A stretch of DNA of 64,000 bases from Whitmania pigra (taxonomy: Eukaryota > Annelida > Clitellata > Hirudinida > Haemopidae). The notes under the pieces were generated by a model. It did not search any database, had not been told where the DNA came from, and saw only the letters and a list, made by a program, of their open reading frames with translations. Numbering within the stretch: the stretch's first letter is position 1; each line of letters begins with the position of its first letter. The stretch lies in the NCBI GenBank assembly GCA_021613335.1, contig JAJTWR010000341.1, positions 726,001 to 790,000 on the forward strand. The letters are read 5' to 3'. Positions 35,801 to 59,237 of the stretch are shown in pieces. A program made the translations under genes and the position numbers.

Positions 35801-38333
35801 TAGCAAAGACAGTTACTCATTCTACCAAGTCAGACTCGTTAATATTAGCAGCAATAATAATAATAACTGTAATAAAGCAATAAGCTGTTATCACATGCTC
35901 GACCTTGAAAACACTGACCAGATTCATGAGTATAGGAAGACATCACGAGCTCAAAAGAACCAATAACACGCGGTCTCTCGGACTACGACGAAAGTTCAAC
36001 GGTGCCAATCAAGGCTGGTACTCACATGATCCTTCGACATGTGATACATTTTATTTCTGGGCCATTCACTCCTGACTTCATTCTAAACTCATTCTTTCAC
36101 TCTTCCATTCACTAGCCAGTCTATCTTGTACGTAATGAGTGAATGATGGAAAGGAAAGAGGATGGAAAAGTACTGAGAGGAGTGGGCTATTGGTAGAGTG
36201 ACAATGCATTTGGAATTCAATAGGAAAACATTTCCCTTTTCAAAAAATAATAAATGCTTCCTTAACATACTATTAATTAAGTCTAATTACCAGCAAAACT
36301 ACAGTTAGGCAAGATATTTAAGAGACTAATTAATTAATCAATTAAAATTAATTATAATGCCACTAAATGAGCTGCTCAATTACCAGCATTCAAAAGAATA
36401 AGATTAATGCAGTTATAGAGACTCAAAAGTCTACCCGATGAGAAGCCACATTGTCATTCCTCCAAGCTCTAGCCATAAAAGCTGTAATTAATATGGCCAT
36501 TGATGTCATCAGAACATTCAATCAATCAATCAATAAATAGAGAGAGAGAGACAGAAATAGAAAGAAAGATTGCTAGTTGATATCAAGAGCCTACAAGGGA
36601 CACATACAATGAAGAGAACAACCAAGAATATTTCCATTGGCAAGAGAATTCAAATGATTAGAGACTAGAAGGATGGAACTTCAAGTTAGGACACCATCAG
36701 GAATCAAACAATTAGCAGAAATGAGCTCAGAAGCAGCTCATACTTGAAGCAATAATTGCTCCAAGCAACGTGATAGCATCTCGTTGAACATTGTAATAAT
36801 CATCACTACAATTAGAGTGCTTATTAATGGTAATAATTAAAGATTTATTAATGCATATTGGACGTGATAATGAAACTGGAATGGAAGCTCGTCGTCATTT
36901 CTGTAGACAAAAACAGGTCCACTTACAACCACTTTACCAGAATCTTACTACAAAATGCACATCCTCGATGAATGAATTATGGTGTGATAGCTAATAACAA
37001 AAATAATAATAATAACACTAGTTAAATTAGATGGTGCCTTATGCATAGCATCAGTTAGGCAGCATCTACTTATGAACAATTCCTTTTGTGCAGCTTAAAA
37101 TCAGCCAAAATAACTTCTATTTCAATGGCTTTCATAAATTAAAATACCTTGAAAAGTTTACAAATATTCTTTTAAAAAATCTTCAAAATAACAACTTTTA
37201 ATAATAAAAATGACATTATGTCCAAAGGTTATTCTGCTCTGAATCATGTTTTCTAGCATTTTCTAAATAATTCTGGCTGATTTAAAGAATGAGAAAGATT
37301 TAAAAAAAATAAAATTTATGGCTGGTGACTTAAGCCCATGCAAAGCAATGTTCCTACAATGTTCTGATAGCTTAACATTGATTGCATTGCCACTCTTCAA
37401 CAGCTGCTCCTACCAAAAGACTTTCACTCTCTAATTTCCAGAATTCCAAAAATTCTCTCAAACAGCTGAACTATGGCTGTCAGGCTGCCTCGATATCAAG
37501 GCAACGCCACATCTTAAAGTCTTCAATGAAGATTGTTTTCAATATCTCCTTGTTCTAAAATAACATCTGCTTTAGGCCTTTTGAAGATCCATTTGGAAGA
37601 GTGTATTCATCTTCTGAACTATTGAAGATGAAGGAGAAATGGTTCTTCATTACCGAAGAACAACTTTCTAAGATACCATGATTTGATGTGCTGTTTATCA
37701 CAATAATAATTATTAAGTGAATAATTATTGATGAACAAATGAAACTTTGGTCAGAAAAACTGATTTCATTATAAAAAAAACTTTGATCTGATTTAATGCT
37801 GCCTTAAATATCTAAACAAATTGTTTATGTCTGGTGATACTTAAGTCCTAACTCCAAAATACACTTTAATTTTGTTTTCAGCCATATGTTAAATGGAAAA
37901 TATAAACTATCAAATATATTATATAGATTTAATTTCAAAAAAATTTAAAAATTCTTGTAACCCAAAATAAGAACAATGAAATAAACTGACAGCAAAACAC
38001 ACATTGTGGCTTATAAAATCCATTTTCATCCACTAATACTGGTATTAGTATTTATCTATAATTTAATTGCAACTGCAATTAATGAAGAAAGACAGTGTGA
38101 ACCACATAAAACCCAATTAGCAACAATGAGCTGATTAACAAAACTCCTATGTTTATTAGCTTCATTCACTGAGTGCTTAGTGATATGGTCCACATTTTAA
38201 GACCTTTATTATCGCAAAATAAGTGCCAAGTCACTCGAATCCAAGTAGCTCAAAGTTAAAATAAGATAAAATTTCAGAAGAGCAATCAAGGATCACCTGG
38301 TAGTACGACGACGATACTCCTGTTTCACCTGAC
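32845..38333. other. Upstream region shared by divergent PKN and AKTIP-like genes
   Basis: About 5.5 kb with no supported exon apart from whatever 5' exons these two genes have. The first 140 bp (to 32982) extend the PKN frame and include an ATG at 32982 (MSHSTIKRP), a possible alternative start, but a CAG acceptor at the PKN boundary argues for splicing. The interval at 35.2-38.3 kb is mixed-sequence, AT-rich, with few microsatellites. Overlapping 95-100 residue frames on both strands at 34.7-35.2 kb show no family resemblance. Confidence 0.55.
34558..34591. repeat. (ATG)n microsatellite
   Basis: About 10 ATG/GTG triplets. Confidence 0.85.
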
Positions 38334-39382
38334 ATGTCTGCTGCTCTGGTCGAATTCGGCAACAAAAAATTGGTGCGAATCAATCAACAATTCTATCCTC
38401 TGCCGATCCAAAACGATGATTTGTCGAGCTAAGACTTTCAGAGTAGAGATTAAATTTTGTGGCGTCAGCTAGGAGCAAATTATTGCCTTGAATTGTTCCT
38501 GAAGATGTCCAACACTCAACATAAAAAGCACGAAGTCGTCCGACAATGAAACAAAAAAGTTGAATCTCTTTTGTTTTTATGGCTGCAATCAAGTTTAATT
38601 GAACGCAAAGCAAGTTATCAATTTATTGAGCCCTGCCGTTAAAAAAAAACCAAACGATCCCAACAGGCGCACAGGCATAACTTCCTGTTCAATTATTTCT
38701 TTAAAAAATTGCCATTCTAAATTGAACCAAATTGTTATTAATACATTTTAAGTGAAAAAATTATTTTTTAAATTTTATACAAAGCTTTACTTTAAAAGAT
38801 TTGTTTTTAAACAGTTCAAAAATTATTTAATGTTGACCAACAATTTAAAAACATTTGAATTAAATTAAATCAAAATTTGACAAATGCTAATAATATAAAT
38901 TAATTTTTAAATATTATAATAACCTCACAGGTATATTCACTTTTAGTCATGCTGACAATAATAAAAAGACCGTAACCAAACATTTGGCGATTAATGGAGA
39001 ATGGCCTTTTGCACTGATTTCTTGATGGATAATTTGAACGAAGTAATTATCTAATGCTAATCTTTCATGTACCGTTATGGTCCTCAACTCATTTGTTATC
39101 ATCAACTTTCCTATCAGATTTCGAGTGAACTTTTAATTATTAAATTTGTGTATTTTACACAGTTAATTTTATGAATGGCAGATTTAAATATAATATTTAT
39201 GGCGATGTAAGCTGTATGCTTCGGGCATTTTGCAAGTTGATTAACATGAGTCTTTTCAATCAACCTAGAGAAATGATAAAATCCAGATACAGAGATCAAA
39301 ATCCTGTGTACCAGGAAGAAAACTTCCTCCTGTTCCAAATATTGTAACTTCACCTGCTCCTACTTCTCACTTGAAAAGACAG

Positions 39383-42300
39383 AATAGTGAAAAATGTCAA
39401 AATGCCTTCCTCCAAGAATATTCCATATTTGAAGAATAGTAAGCAGTCTTTCAGTTCATTTTTGCATGAGTATATTTAATTAATATGCATGCCCAAAATA
39501 AGAAATTTTATGTTTGTATTAATTTGTTTTTGCCATGTAAAATTATCATGATACTTATAATCTTTATAATTATTTCCATCTAGCCTTCTACTTCAGAAAG
39601 CTCAGATATCCGATCTCTATGTTGTGCCATCACCAAATTCTCCACTTAGTGAGTGATATCAATAATATCATTGATAGATTAAATAGAAATTGCATGTTGT
39701 TGAAGTGGATTAGGATATATTGAAACTTTTGAAAGTTTCCATTAATAATAATAGGCACCTCTGATGCTATGCACATTTTATTTTATATTTTATAAATCAA
39801 TTATTATTATTATAAATTAAATTATTTTTTTATATTTCAGACAAAGCAATCATACTGTTTTATAATTTTTACTATTGTATCATCTATTGTTATTATTAAT
39901 TTTTCTGTTTAATGACTATGATGATTTATCCACACAAACCAGTTTGGGATGGAGTCATATTCGTAAAGACTGGCCACTATTGTGGGGGTATGTTCCGTTT
40001 CACCTTGGTGCTGCCAAAAGACTTTCCCTCGGAAGAAACACCGGTTTGTATTTGTTGATGTTTTGTTGACGCAGCGTTAGTCCTTATCGTGGAGATTCAG
40101 TATGTCAAAAATGCATAATTATTTTAATAATTAATATAATTATCATAACAGTATTATTTATAATCATTTAAAATAATTTAGCGTGTTTATATATCGTAAA
40201 TGTGCAAGCTGATCTTCTTCAGGTCGTCACGTTCACACCATCCATCTATCACCCGCTCGTCCATCCGGAGACCGGGGTCGTGAACTTGGGAAGGCATTTC
40301 AGCCCGTGGTTGTGAGTTTTACAATAAATGGTTATATTATAATTGTGATTTTCACAATAATATATTATAATTATGAGTTTTACAATAAATGGTTATATTA
40401 TAATTTTGAGTTTCACAATAAATGGTTATATTGTTGTTGTTTTTGTAATTGCATTCTTCATGGTTAATTCAATGATCACATCATTTCCATCGTCATTGCT
40501 TTATCACTTTCATCATCATGATCATCATTTTCACCAGCATCACCATCATCGACATTATTGATGCAGGCAAAGTATACACCAAGTATGGCACATCCTCTCC
40601 CACCTCAAAATGATCTTCAACAAACCCGACATCACGCCATCAATCGACATGGCAGCCTCGTACGAGTAAGTCGTCCAATTCAGTTTGATGTAGTTGTCTT
40701 GCATTGGTCTTCATCATATGAACAAACATGTGACAGCTTTTGTAGAAATTACTTTACAATGTCAATATTGTTAATAACCTCATTATTCAGTTAGTAATTC
40801 ATTTAATTCATTTTTTTTCTATTATAATTATTGTTGCTTTTGTTATCATTAATTTGCAATAAATTGTTATTATTGCTCTTATTGCTGGTGATGTTATTGC
40901 TAACAGAAATTCCTCTTAGTATTCTTCTTTATTTATAAACTAATAAATATTTAATTAGTAATAAATGCATAATTAATACAAACGAACAAAATACGTCCAC
41001 GTAGTTACATCTTTCAAAGGCTCCACAACGACCTGCCAACATTCAAATCGAAAGTCAAAGACTGCATAAACAAATGCAACCAACTTTTGTACGACGAGCC
41101 TAAGGACGAATGCTTGCTGAGGTGAGATGATGAAATTGTAAGTCAAGATGGTCGCTATGGTATCTATGGTTTGTGATGTGGCCGAACTTTTGAATGCCTC
41201 GTGTGTCCGATGCTTAACGGCTCCACCGTTTGCACCTTGCATTGCCTACCGAGTGTGTTCTGTCGGTATTTCGTTAACACTTGGTTGCAAGAAAGACTCG
41301 GTGGCTGGTTTATTTACTAAATTGCAACCAAAGCCTACGTTCTTATATAGAGGCTGCAATGCTAAATTCTGTAGTAATTTACGTCAATTAACTTTTGAAA
41401 TGTTTATATTTCCATATTCCAACGTTTCCGAACCATCTCCATTTTGCCCGTTTACAGGTTTACTGAACTCAGTAGCGACCAGTTGGAACAAGCGAAGGAA
41501 AGTGTTCTAAAGTACTCGGAGGTCAGTCCATTTACATTCTTTCGTCTCTTTTAAAAAAACGTTTTAGTACATTTTTTGAGCATTTAAAAGTAAACATCAT
41601 CAATTGACCATCATATTTCGACCTCGGTGACGATGAAACCGAATTAGAAATTTGGCATGCATTTTTAACAGCATTTATTCTCACAAAGTATAGATTTCCA
41701 GAAAAACATCGCAAACAGTCGAGTCACAAACTATGCGAAAAACAAAACAAATTGAGCTAAGACAAACATCATCATCATGAGCAGAGACTCTTCATAACGT
41801 TGGTGACATTATTGGTTAAAAACCAGAACTATTTTTGTCTCTGGGAAAACCATGAATATAATGTGTATGTATATATATATATATACCTAAATAAATAAAT
41901 ACGATATCCAACGGAAACAGATACAGAATTTGATTAGGGTTATGCACTGGGCTCAAACAAACGATCGCAGAGATCACAACCAGGATGAAGAGTTAGGAGA
42001 CATAAGATGCAATGGCTTGCAGATTACCACGACGACCGAAGTAGATACAATAAGCAGACGACTAATTACTAACAAGCTTTTAATTTATCTCGTGCCGATC
42101 ACAGGCCACGTTACTAGAGATTACACACACACACAGGCACAATTAATCCTAAGTGCTCCAAAATATTAGAATTCAAGAATTTATCTATCCGCCTCACTTT
42201 GATTAGGTGAAACACAGGAATCGAGATGATAAAGTCGATTATTCCATTCAGTCACTTTCAATTAAATTTAATGGTTCAATCATTGCTACAAAAAATATGG

Positions 42301-44812
42301 CTACTCTGTTGCCAGCTAAACTTCCTCTAATTGTTCTATGACACAACTATGATTCACAACCACATAGGAAGCAGAGAGTTGCATGTGGATTCGCTCTTGA
42401 ATTTCAACTGAGCCGAACAAAAAAGGGATAGCGCGATGACGGCCATCACAATTTTGATGACGACAACAAACTAGGTGATCGTCGAATTAAAGCGATTCGA
42501 TAGAATACTTTGGTTGTGGAACACCGACGGAGATTTGTGTTGGAAGATGCAATGGTTGTAGATGTTGCATCCACTCGAATAGTGGAGAAAATAGATAAAC
42601 ATCTCCAACTATACACGTCAGGAACTAATAAAAATATTGCTGTTGTGACGTGAAGTCGTTAGGTAATACGTAAAAGTTGGAAAAATATAAATAATAAATA
42701 ATCGTTTATTATCGACTAAAATAAATGATCAATGATATGCAATCCAAATCTGCGATTACTCTGTTTTGCAAGAGTTTTGTTTTATAATTCCTGCCTAACA
42801 ATCCATCATTGCCAAGTTTGTTAAAATTAATCGTTTAATTAAACTATAATGATGATGACAATAGCCGCTAAGAATCATGACATCAGATAATAAGTGTGCT
42901 GACACAAATAACTATCAATATATTCCTTCATGACAACGAGGACCCGTTTCATTTGACTGTAGCATTGCTAAACCAGCTTCATGCTCTGCCTATGACTGGA
43001 TGAATGCCTCTCAAAGTCAGCATAATGAGGATTTCTTCGTTCGAATCTGTGGCGTCAAAAACATCGGGTCTTCGACCACTCCTACTTTGATTGTTAGCTC
43101 AGCTGCTTGTGAAGAGTGAATTAATGCAGAATCATGTGTTCGTATATTGCACGTTGCAAGTGGAACTATTTCAGGATCGGTCGTTTTTATCGCTCGATAA
43201 ACCGGTCGATAATATTCTGAAAGCACGGACGACTCGGTGAAAAACGTTGAAAAAGCACCATCGCTGGAATAGAGATGTGGAAATCAACAATCACTCAGAG
43301 AATGTCTTTCGAATTTCATTCGTTAATGATATTTACACGCTGGTCGAACCGAACCATTGGAGCAGAACCCCTGGGTTTACAAAATCATGACATTCCAGGG
43401 GATCTTTTCGGGCTGTCGAAGGTGTGGCCGAATATAGTACATCTTGGACGACGCGATCGTGCCTTTCTCTGCGATAAAGTATTCATGGAGCACAACGACA
43501 AGAACTACTGCGACGAAATCACACGGTTACTACAAAGAATCATCTCGACAACCAATGCACTTCTCGGAAATTCTCGCATTCCCATGATAAAGATTAAAAA
43601 CTAAAGTATAAATGTAGAAATTTTCCTAAAGAAAAAAAACAGGTAAAAACCTAAAAGGCAAAGTCACAAAACTAAGCAAGACTTATTATCAACCCAACGA
43701 GGGCATCGGTGGCAGTGTAAGCCCCAGAGACGATGAAACTTCGGCCAACAGAGGGGAACGAGGGGCAAGAAAAATGACCCTGTGCATCAAAAAAATAAAT
43801 GAATTTCAAACTCATATTGCAGTGCCACATATTTAGGAACTGTTTGGCGGTCATTATTATCGTTATTGCAAACAGGAAGAGGTACGCATCCACACCACGG
43901 GCGAGTTGTTAAATTGACGACGTTTTCAAATCGACTCGTTAAATTTCACGACGGTAGATGAACTGGCGTCGGATGCATCCTATGAATGCATACAACCCTG
44001 TGAAAATGAAGCAAGCTTCGAACTAGCCCGACGATGACTATGTATTACGAGGACATAATTAATGATTAATAGCATTAATGTCGACCATCGAATCTATCCG
44101 TTCGCACGAAAACCTGGCGAAATCGACTAACAAGCTCCGTAAATGATTCTAATTCACGGCATGCAAGACCATCGTCAGATTGCCCATGCGCTTTCAGCAT
44201 TTCCATTCTTACTAAATGCACCCAATGACATGGATGTGGTGATACCAACAAGGGTCTAATGCGACAGAGGAGTAGAAATCAGTTCAATCTCTGCCATGAA
44301 TCAAGCAGAGGTTCGGAAATGATGTGAGAAATTTGCGACTCTGATGACAACGTGAAATTAGTAAACGATAACTAATGAGTAATAAACTAGTGACTAATAA
44401 ATAGTTAGGTACTGCTAATTATCAAGATCTTCAATAACGTCATTGCAATAAATCATTTTCGTGACGGTTCTGGGCGACATAATCCAGTGGCGATCGGTCG
44501 AAATCTGCTGCGTCGAACTAATTCGAACTTTTGGGTCGTTTTAAACAAATACTTTAAGACTAAGTGTCAACAGGATGGTGATGATAATGATGAAAGTGAT
44601 TATGAAAATAACAATCGCAACTGGTTGAAGACGGCGATGAACAATCGAACGTGCTAACGAGTCGTCGATAAAATAATGCGGATATGATACAAGATGTAAA
44701 AACAGATATCCTGATAATATCAATGGCAATGGCTTCCTCTCCGGTTAATCTTGTCGGTTTTTTCTTTCAGGCAACTCCAGCAATTCCAGAAGAGGATCTG
44801 CCAGAGGGTTGA
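39383..44812 (+). CDS. AKTIP: AKTIP/crossbronx-type inactive E2 variant, 5' end uncertain
   Basis: Ubiquitin-conjugating (UBC) fold protein without E2 activity. AKTIP (fused toes) works in the FHF/Hook complex linking dynein to vesicles and binds AKT (family knowledge). Exons: 39383-39438, 39584-39648, 39943-40043, 40223-40308, 40567-40665, 41020-41121, 41458-41521, 44771-44812; phases close to 204 residues plus stop. The first part (AFLQEYSIFEEY) matches the AKTIP YLEYSLLAEF region. LIWDGVIFVKTGHYCGGMFRF, VTFTPSIYHPLVHPETG and HQVWHILSHLKMIF follow the UBC core in order. Where active E2s have the catalytic Cys after HPN, this protein reads HPLVHPETGVVNL, with no Cys. YELHNDLPTFKSKV matches the AKTIP C-terminal helix. 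A possible first exon at 38334-38372 (MSAALVEFGNKKL, donor TTG|GTGCGA, phase 0) fits but is unproven. The last 42-nt exon lies 3.2 kb away and is moderately supported by phase only. Confidence 0.85.
39762..39810 (+). repeat. Dispersed (ATT)n-tailed element end, copy 3
   Basis: GATGCTATGCACATTTTATT, then TTATAAATCAATTATTATTA, in an AKTIP-like intron. More diverged than the 20015 and 29647 copies. Confidence 0.5.
40312..40440 (+). repeat. 33-bp tandem repeat in an intron
   Basis: About four copies of a unit containing TTTTACAATAAATGGTTATA plus TTATAATT; the second copy is degenerate. It starts immediately after the exon ending at 40308. Confidence 0.8.
41522..44770 (+). other. Large last intron of the AKTIP-like gene
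   Basis: About 3.2 kb of AT-rich mixed sequence with little simple repeat. It holds a 109-residue plus-strand open frame at 43275-43604 of normal amino-acid composition (see findings). If the 44771 exon is wrong, the gene would instead end shortly after 41521. Confidence 0.5.
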
Positions 44813-45389
44813 AGCCCCCTCAGACCGGCCTCTCCGGGCACCCAAGTTACCCTTGCTGACCTTGAGAATGACGACGGACAGAAGCGGATCCTGTAAAAGA
44901 TACCATGGTTTTTATTTGTTCTTTGGTTTCATTCGGTCGTTGTTCGTCTCGTGTTTTAAATTCCGATTGTTTCTTCGAACGAGGCAACATGTTGCACTCG
45001 TGCGAATCCTAGAAAGATTATCTGACTTTCTGTTTAGGATGATTTTTTTACGATTCTGTTACGAGGGCGATTCTGTTTTAACACTCAATTTGTCAGAGTA
45101 CGAGATTGCTAATCTGTATCAAAGTCGCTCATCTGCACTATTTCTTTTAATACAAAGTTCGTGCCATGTTGAAAGTTAGTTAAAAGCGAGCACAACATTG
45201 GTGAAGGAAAGTTATTGAAATTGTTAAAACATTTCTTAATCGAAATGACTCTCGTCACTGCCGCCGAATCAGATTTATCAAAATGACAATGCCAAAATTT
45301 ATTTCTTCTATCGACCGGTCACTTTTCATTTTTTTTGTCAGTCGTGCAATCTATTTTTTTTTTGAACGCATGCTTCCTACACGCGCGGA

Positions 45390-45395
45390 AATAAA
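45390..45395 (+). terminator. Candidate poly(A) signal for the AKTIP-like gene
   Basis: AATAAA 578 bp after the stop at 44812, on the gene's strand. Position only. Confidence 0.3.
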
Positions 45396-46426
45396 TATCA
45401 ACTTTACAAGAGCTGCATGTAAATACGTAAAGCCTTATTTATTCTATAACGCACCGTTTCGACCGAATTCTCAGACTTCTGTCTGTTTGTTTACCTCCTC
45501 AAAGGAGATCATAAAAACCGAGGAGATTACAGAGTGCTCGTGGTCGTTGCAACGGTTTTAGAGAGTTCGTCCCTCCGAGTGCAGGACATCGATCGAACTG
45601 TGGTACCTTTCCACAACAACCGTAATCTGTGATTTAAACCCTTAAACCCTAACATACTACTTGCACCTATAGACGAGCTCATTCCATGGGATTCCATTTT
45701 ATTGCAACTCCATTTTCTCTTTCGTCAGTCCGAATCATTATCGACCAACCTTGCACCTGAAAACATTACGATCACTAGGCGTCTGCTGCCACTCGATCGA
45801 TCTCAAGATTCCACTGGACCACTTCAGATCTCTGATTTTCGTTCATAAAATCATCGTACAGGATACCTGATGATCACCTGTCGACATTTTTTTCTCTAGT
45901 GTGTCGTGCTTGTCAAAGTGTTTGTTGTTTTTACAGTTTTGGCGAGAAATTTTGGTCGAATTGCTTTGGTTTTCTATGCGTTTGCAATTATTATGAAATT
46001 ATTCACATTTCCTAGTAGTTGAAATTTTGCTTCAATATGATGGTTATACTGTTATAATATTATAATAATAATATATATAATAGTTATAATGATAATTAGA
46101 ATTAGAATGATAATTATCACCATCAGCTAATAATTCATTTAATGATTGTTTTAGTTAAACTAGTAATTAAGCTCATTTAAGTCGTTATTCTTCCCTATGT
46201 TAGACTTATGGAAAGATGGGTTAGCTGGAATTTCCTAGTTATTAATAGTCTTACGGAGTCATTTTGCCATTGGCCGAATAGATTGAAGGTAGCCTACCAC
46301 GTCATTGCTTTGTCATTTATTAAACGCAAGTCACTTTTCATGTCAGGTCCAATGACTTTCTCATTATCATTACCTCTTCATTATCTTAATAAGCAATGTT
46401 GTTGTGTCTATTAATGTCTGTTGATG

Positions 46427-46432
46427 TTTATT
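46427..46432 (-). terminator. Candidate poly(A) signal for the UNC-93 gene
   Basis: Minus-strand AATAAA about 310 bp after the stop at 46741. Position only. Confidence 0.35.
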
Positions 46433-46740
46433 AATGTTATTATAATCAGCCATTTAATATTCATCTCGAGGTCTGATTTTCATCGTGGTTGTTCTTTGAA
46501 AAAAGCTCAGAATTTCTTGCATTTTTCTGCATTAAATGGTTATCAAATAATAATAATAATAAGAAGAACAATAATAATGTTTTTCTTATAACAAATATGC
46601 TTGCCGTGCATGCATGATGCATGCTCTTCGTGAGCTGTGTCCTAGCGATTTCCGATGCATGTACTTATTCATCGTTTGCTTAAAAATTCCTTAAATTCAC
46701 AAAAAAAAGCATCTTAATCATCTGCTCACCATCGTTCCGT

Positions 46741-57442
<10,702 letters not shown>

Positions 57443-57564
57443 CTAAATAATAAAAAATAAGTTGTAATAATTATGCAACAATCATGGTAATAATGACGGA
57501 AGATTAGAAATAAGGGATGAAAATAGCAAACAACAATGTTTACAATTCGACAGCACTTCACTTC

Positions 57565-57625
57565 AAAAGCACAACAACAACAACAACATCAACAACAACA
57601 GCAGCAGCAACAACAACAACAGCAA
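57565..57625. repeat. (CAA/CAG)n trinucleotide run
   Basis: About 20 CAA/CAG/CAT triplets on the plus strand. Confidence 0.9.
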
Positions 57626-58166
57626 AGCTCCTGATGAACAGATATTCACAACTGCATGCTCTACAAACAGAACAGCATGATCTAAACAGTGTTCTGAGAA
57701 TAGAACACTGCCACTAACTAAACACAACTGAGGCATAACTCAGCCGGTGTATTTGTTCTCAAATACTTGGTGCGTGGTCTATGATCTTTTTAATCGCTTT
57801 TTAATTCATTTAATTTTTCAAATCATAAATTTTAAGCGGCCTCGATTACAAATGCTCGATTTTTAAACGAATTTGTGATATGTGAGGTTCGTGCAGAAAA
57901 AAATGTGAAATTAAATTCAAATGCAACCTGAATGTAAATATAATATAACTATTATAAATGCAGTAGTGGATGTGATAGTAAATATTAAAATAAATATAAT
58001 AATAAATGTAACAGTAATTATAATGTAAAAATTGGAATTCATTTGACTAACAGATTCGGATAAGATCTACAACAGATAAATCACAGCCGTTATTCATAGA
58101 AGGTCAAGACATTTAAGGTGTTGGTTGAAGCCAGTTTCATTTACAAATTACATTTACAAGATCAGT

Positions 58167-58385
58167 TGTTAATGTAAAGAATTAAAACTTGTAATTAATT
58201 AAAACATGTAAAGAATTAAAACATGTAAAGAATTAAAACATGTAAAGAATTAAAACATGTAAAGAATCAAAACATGTAAAGAATTAAAACATGTAAAGAA
58301 TTAAAACATGTAAAGATCAAAACATGTAAAGAGTTAAAACATGTAAAGATCAAAGCATGTAAAGAATGAAAACTTGTAAAGGTCA
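58167..58385. repeat. 17-bp tandem array, about 13 copies
   Basis: Unit AAAACATGTAAAGAATT with a clear 17-bp period from 58184 (58201, 58218, 58235, 58252). Later units shorten to 15-16 bp (AAAGATC ends). CATGT is palindromic within each unit. Confidence 0.93.
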
Positions 58386-58589
58386 GAGTGTGATACCACC
58401 TCAAAAACAAGAGCACCTGTCTTTGGTAAGGTATTTTGAATGAACATGGCAGATGCAATAAACAGCGGCAGTTTAAACAGGTGTGAATCAGTTCCACGGA
58501 CAGCTTGAGATGTTGTTAATCATGTGTTAATCAAGGCACGTTGTTGTTGTTGTTATCGTTATCATTATTGCTTATTATTACTGTTGTTG

Positions 58590-58593
58590 CTGC

Positions 58594-58642
<49 letters not shown>

Positions 58643-58695
58643 ATTATTACTATCATTATCATTATTATTGCTATCATCATCATCGTCGTCATCAT
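58590..58695. repeat. (ATT)n/(ATC)n microsatellite
   Basis: ATT triplets for about 50 bp, then mixed ATT/ATC units. Confidence 0.9.
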
Positions 58696-59152
58696 TACCA
58701 TAACAATCAATATTAATACTTAATGTAATTGTTTAATTAACCATAATTTAATTGACAGAGCCATCGGACCAAGGCAGCAGAGAGCTTACGTACACGTTTA
58801 TATTATTATAGTACCCGCAGAAGGGAAGGACGAGGTGCCCCTGATAAAAATCAAGTGGCCTGAGATGAAAGAACTCTGAGTAGTCTTGACATTCAAGTGA
58901 TGCACCTTATCAGCCTATCTTATATTTCTTATCGAAATTAATTTTTTTCTGCCTCTTTATCTCGCGGAACGTGTCCTCCTCCGACGCGACCCTAAACTGC
59001 TGCCGTAAATTATTTCCCTCGTATTTCTCAGAATCTCTTTTCGCCAGGCCTCGAGATATTTAAGCTTCATTATTTATTCGACCTCGCATCCTATTCGGGG
59101 AGAAAACGTTCGATAAAAAATGAAGTTGATCTATATGCCGAGATGTTACTGC

Positions 59153-59237
59153 ACCATATTGTCGTCTGTACCATATTGTCGTTTGTACCACATTGCCGTC
59201 TGTACCATACTGTCATCTGTTCCACATTACCACCTAT
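59153..59237. repeat. 17-bp tandem array, five copies
   Basis: Unit ACCATATTGTCGTCTGT, starts at 59153, 59170, 59187, 59204 and 59221 with increasing divergence. Same period as the 58.2 kb array but unrelated in sequence. Confidence 0.9.

Larger units (their letters stand above)
44813..46740. other. Intergenic region between convergent AKTIP-like and UNC-93 genes
   Basis: No gene supported; it contains the two 3' UTRs. The open frame continuing past 44812 in another frame (to 45179) is out of phase with the AKTIP exons. Confidence 0.6.

Noticed and set aside
44751..45179. 142-residue frame across the last AKTIP-like exon in another frame
   Set aside because: Out of phase with the preceding exon (ends in phase 0), and most of it lies after the stop used by the phased exon.
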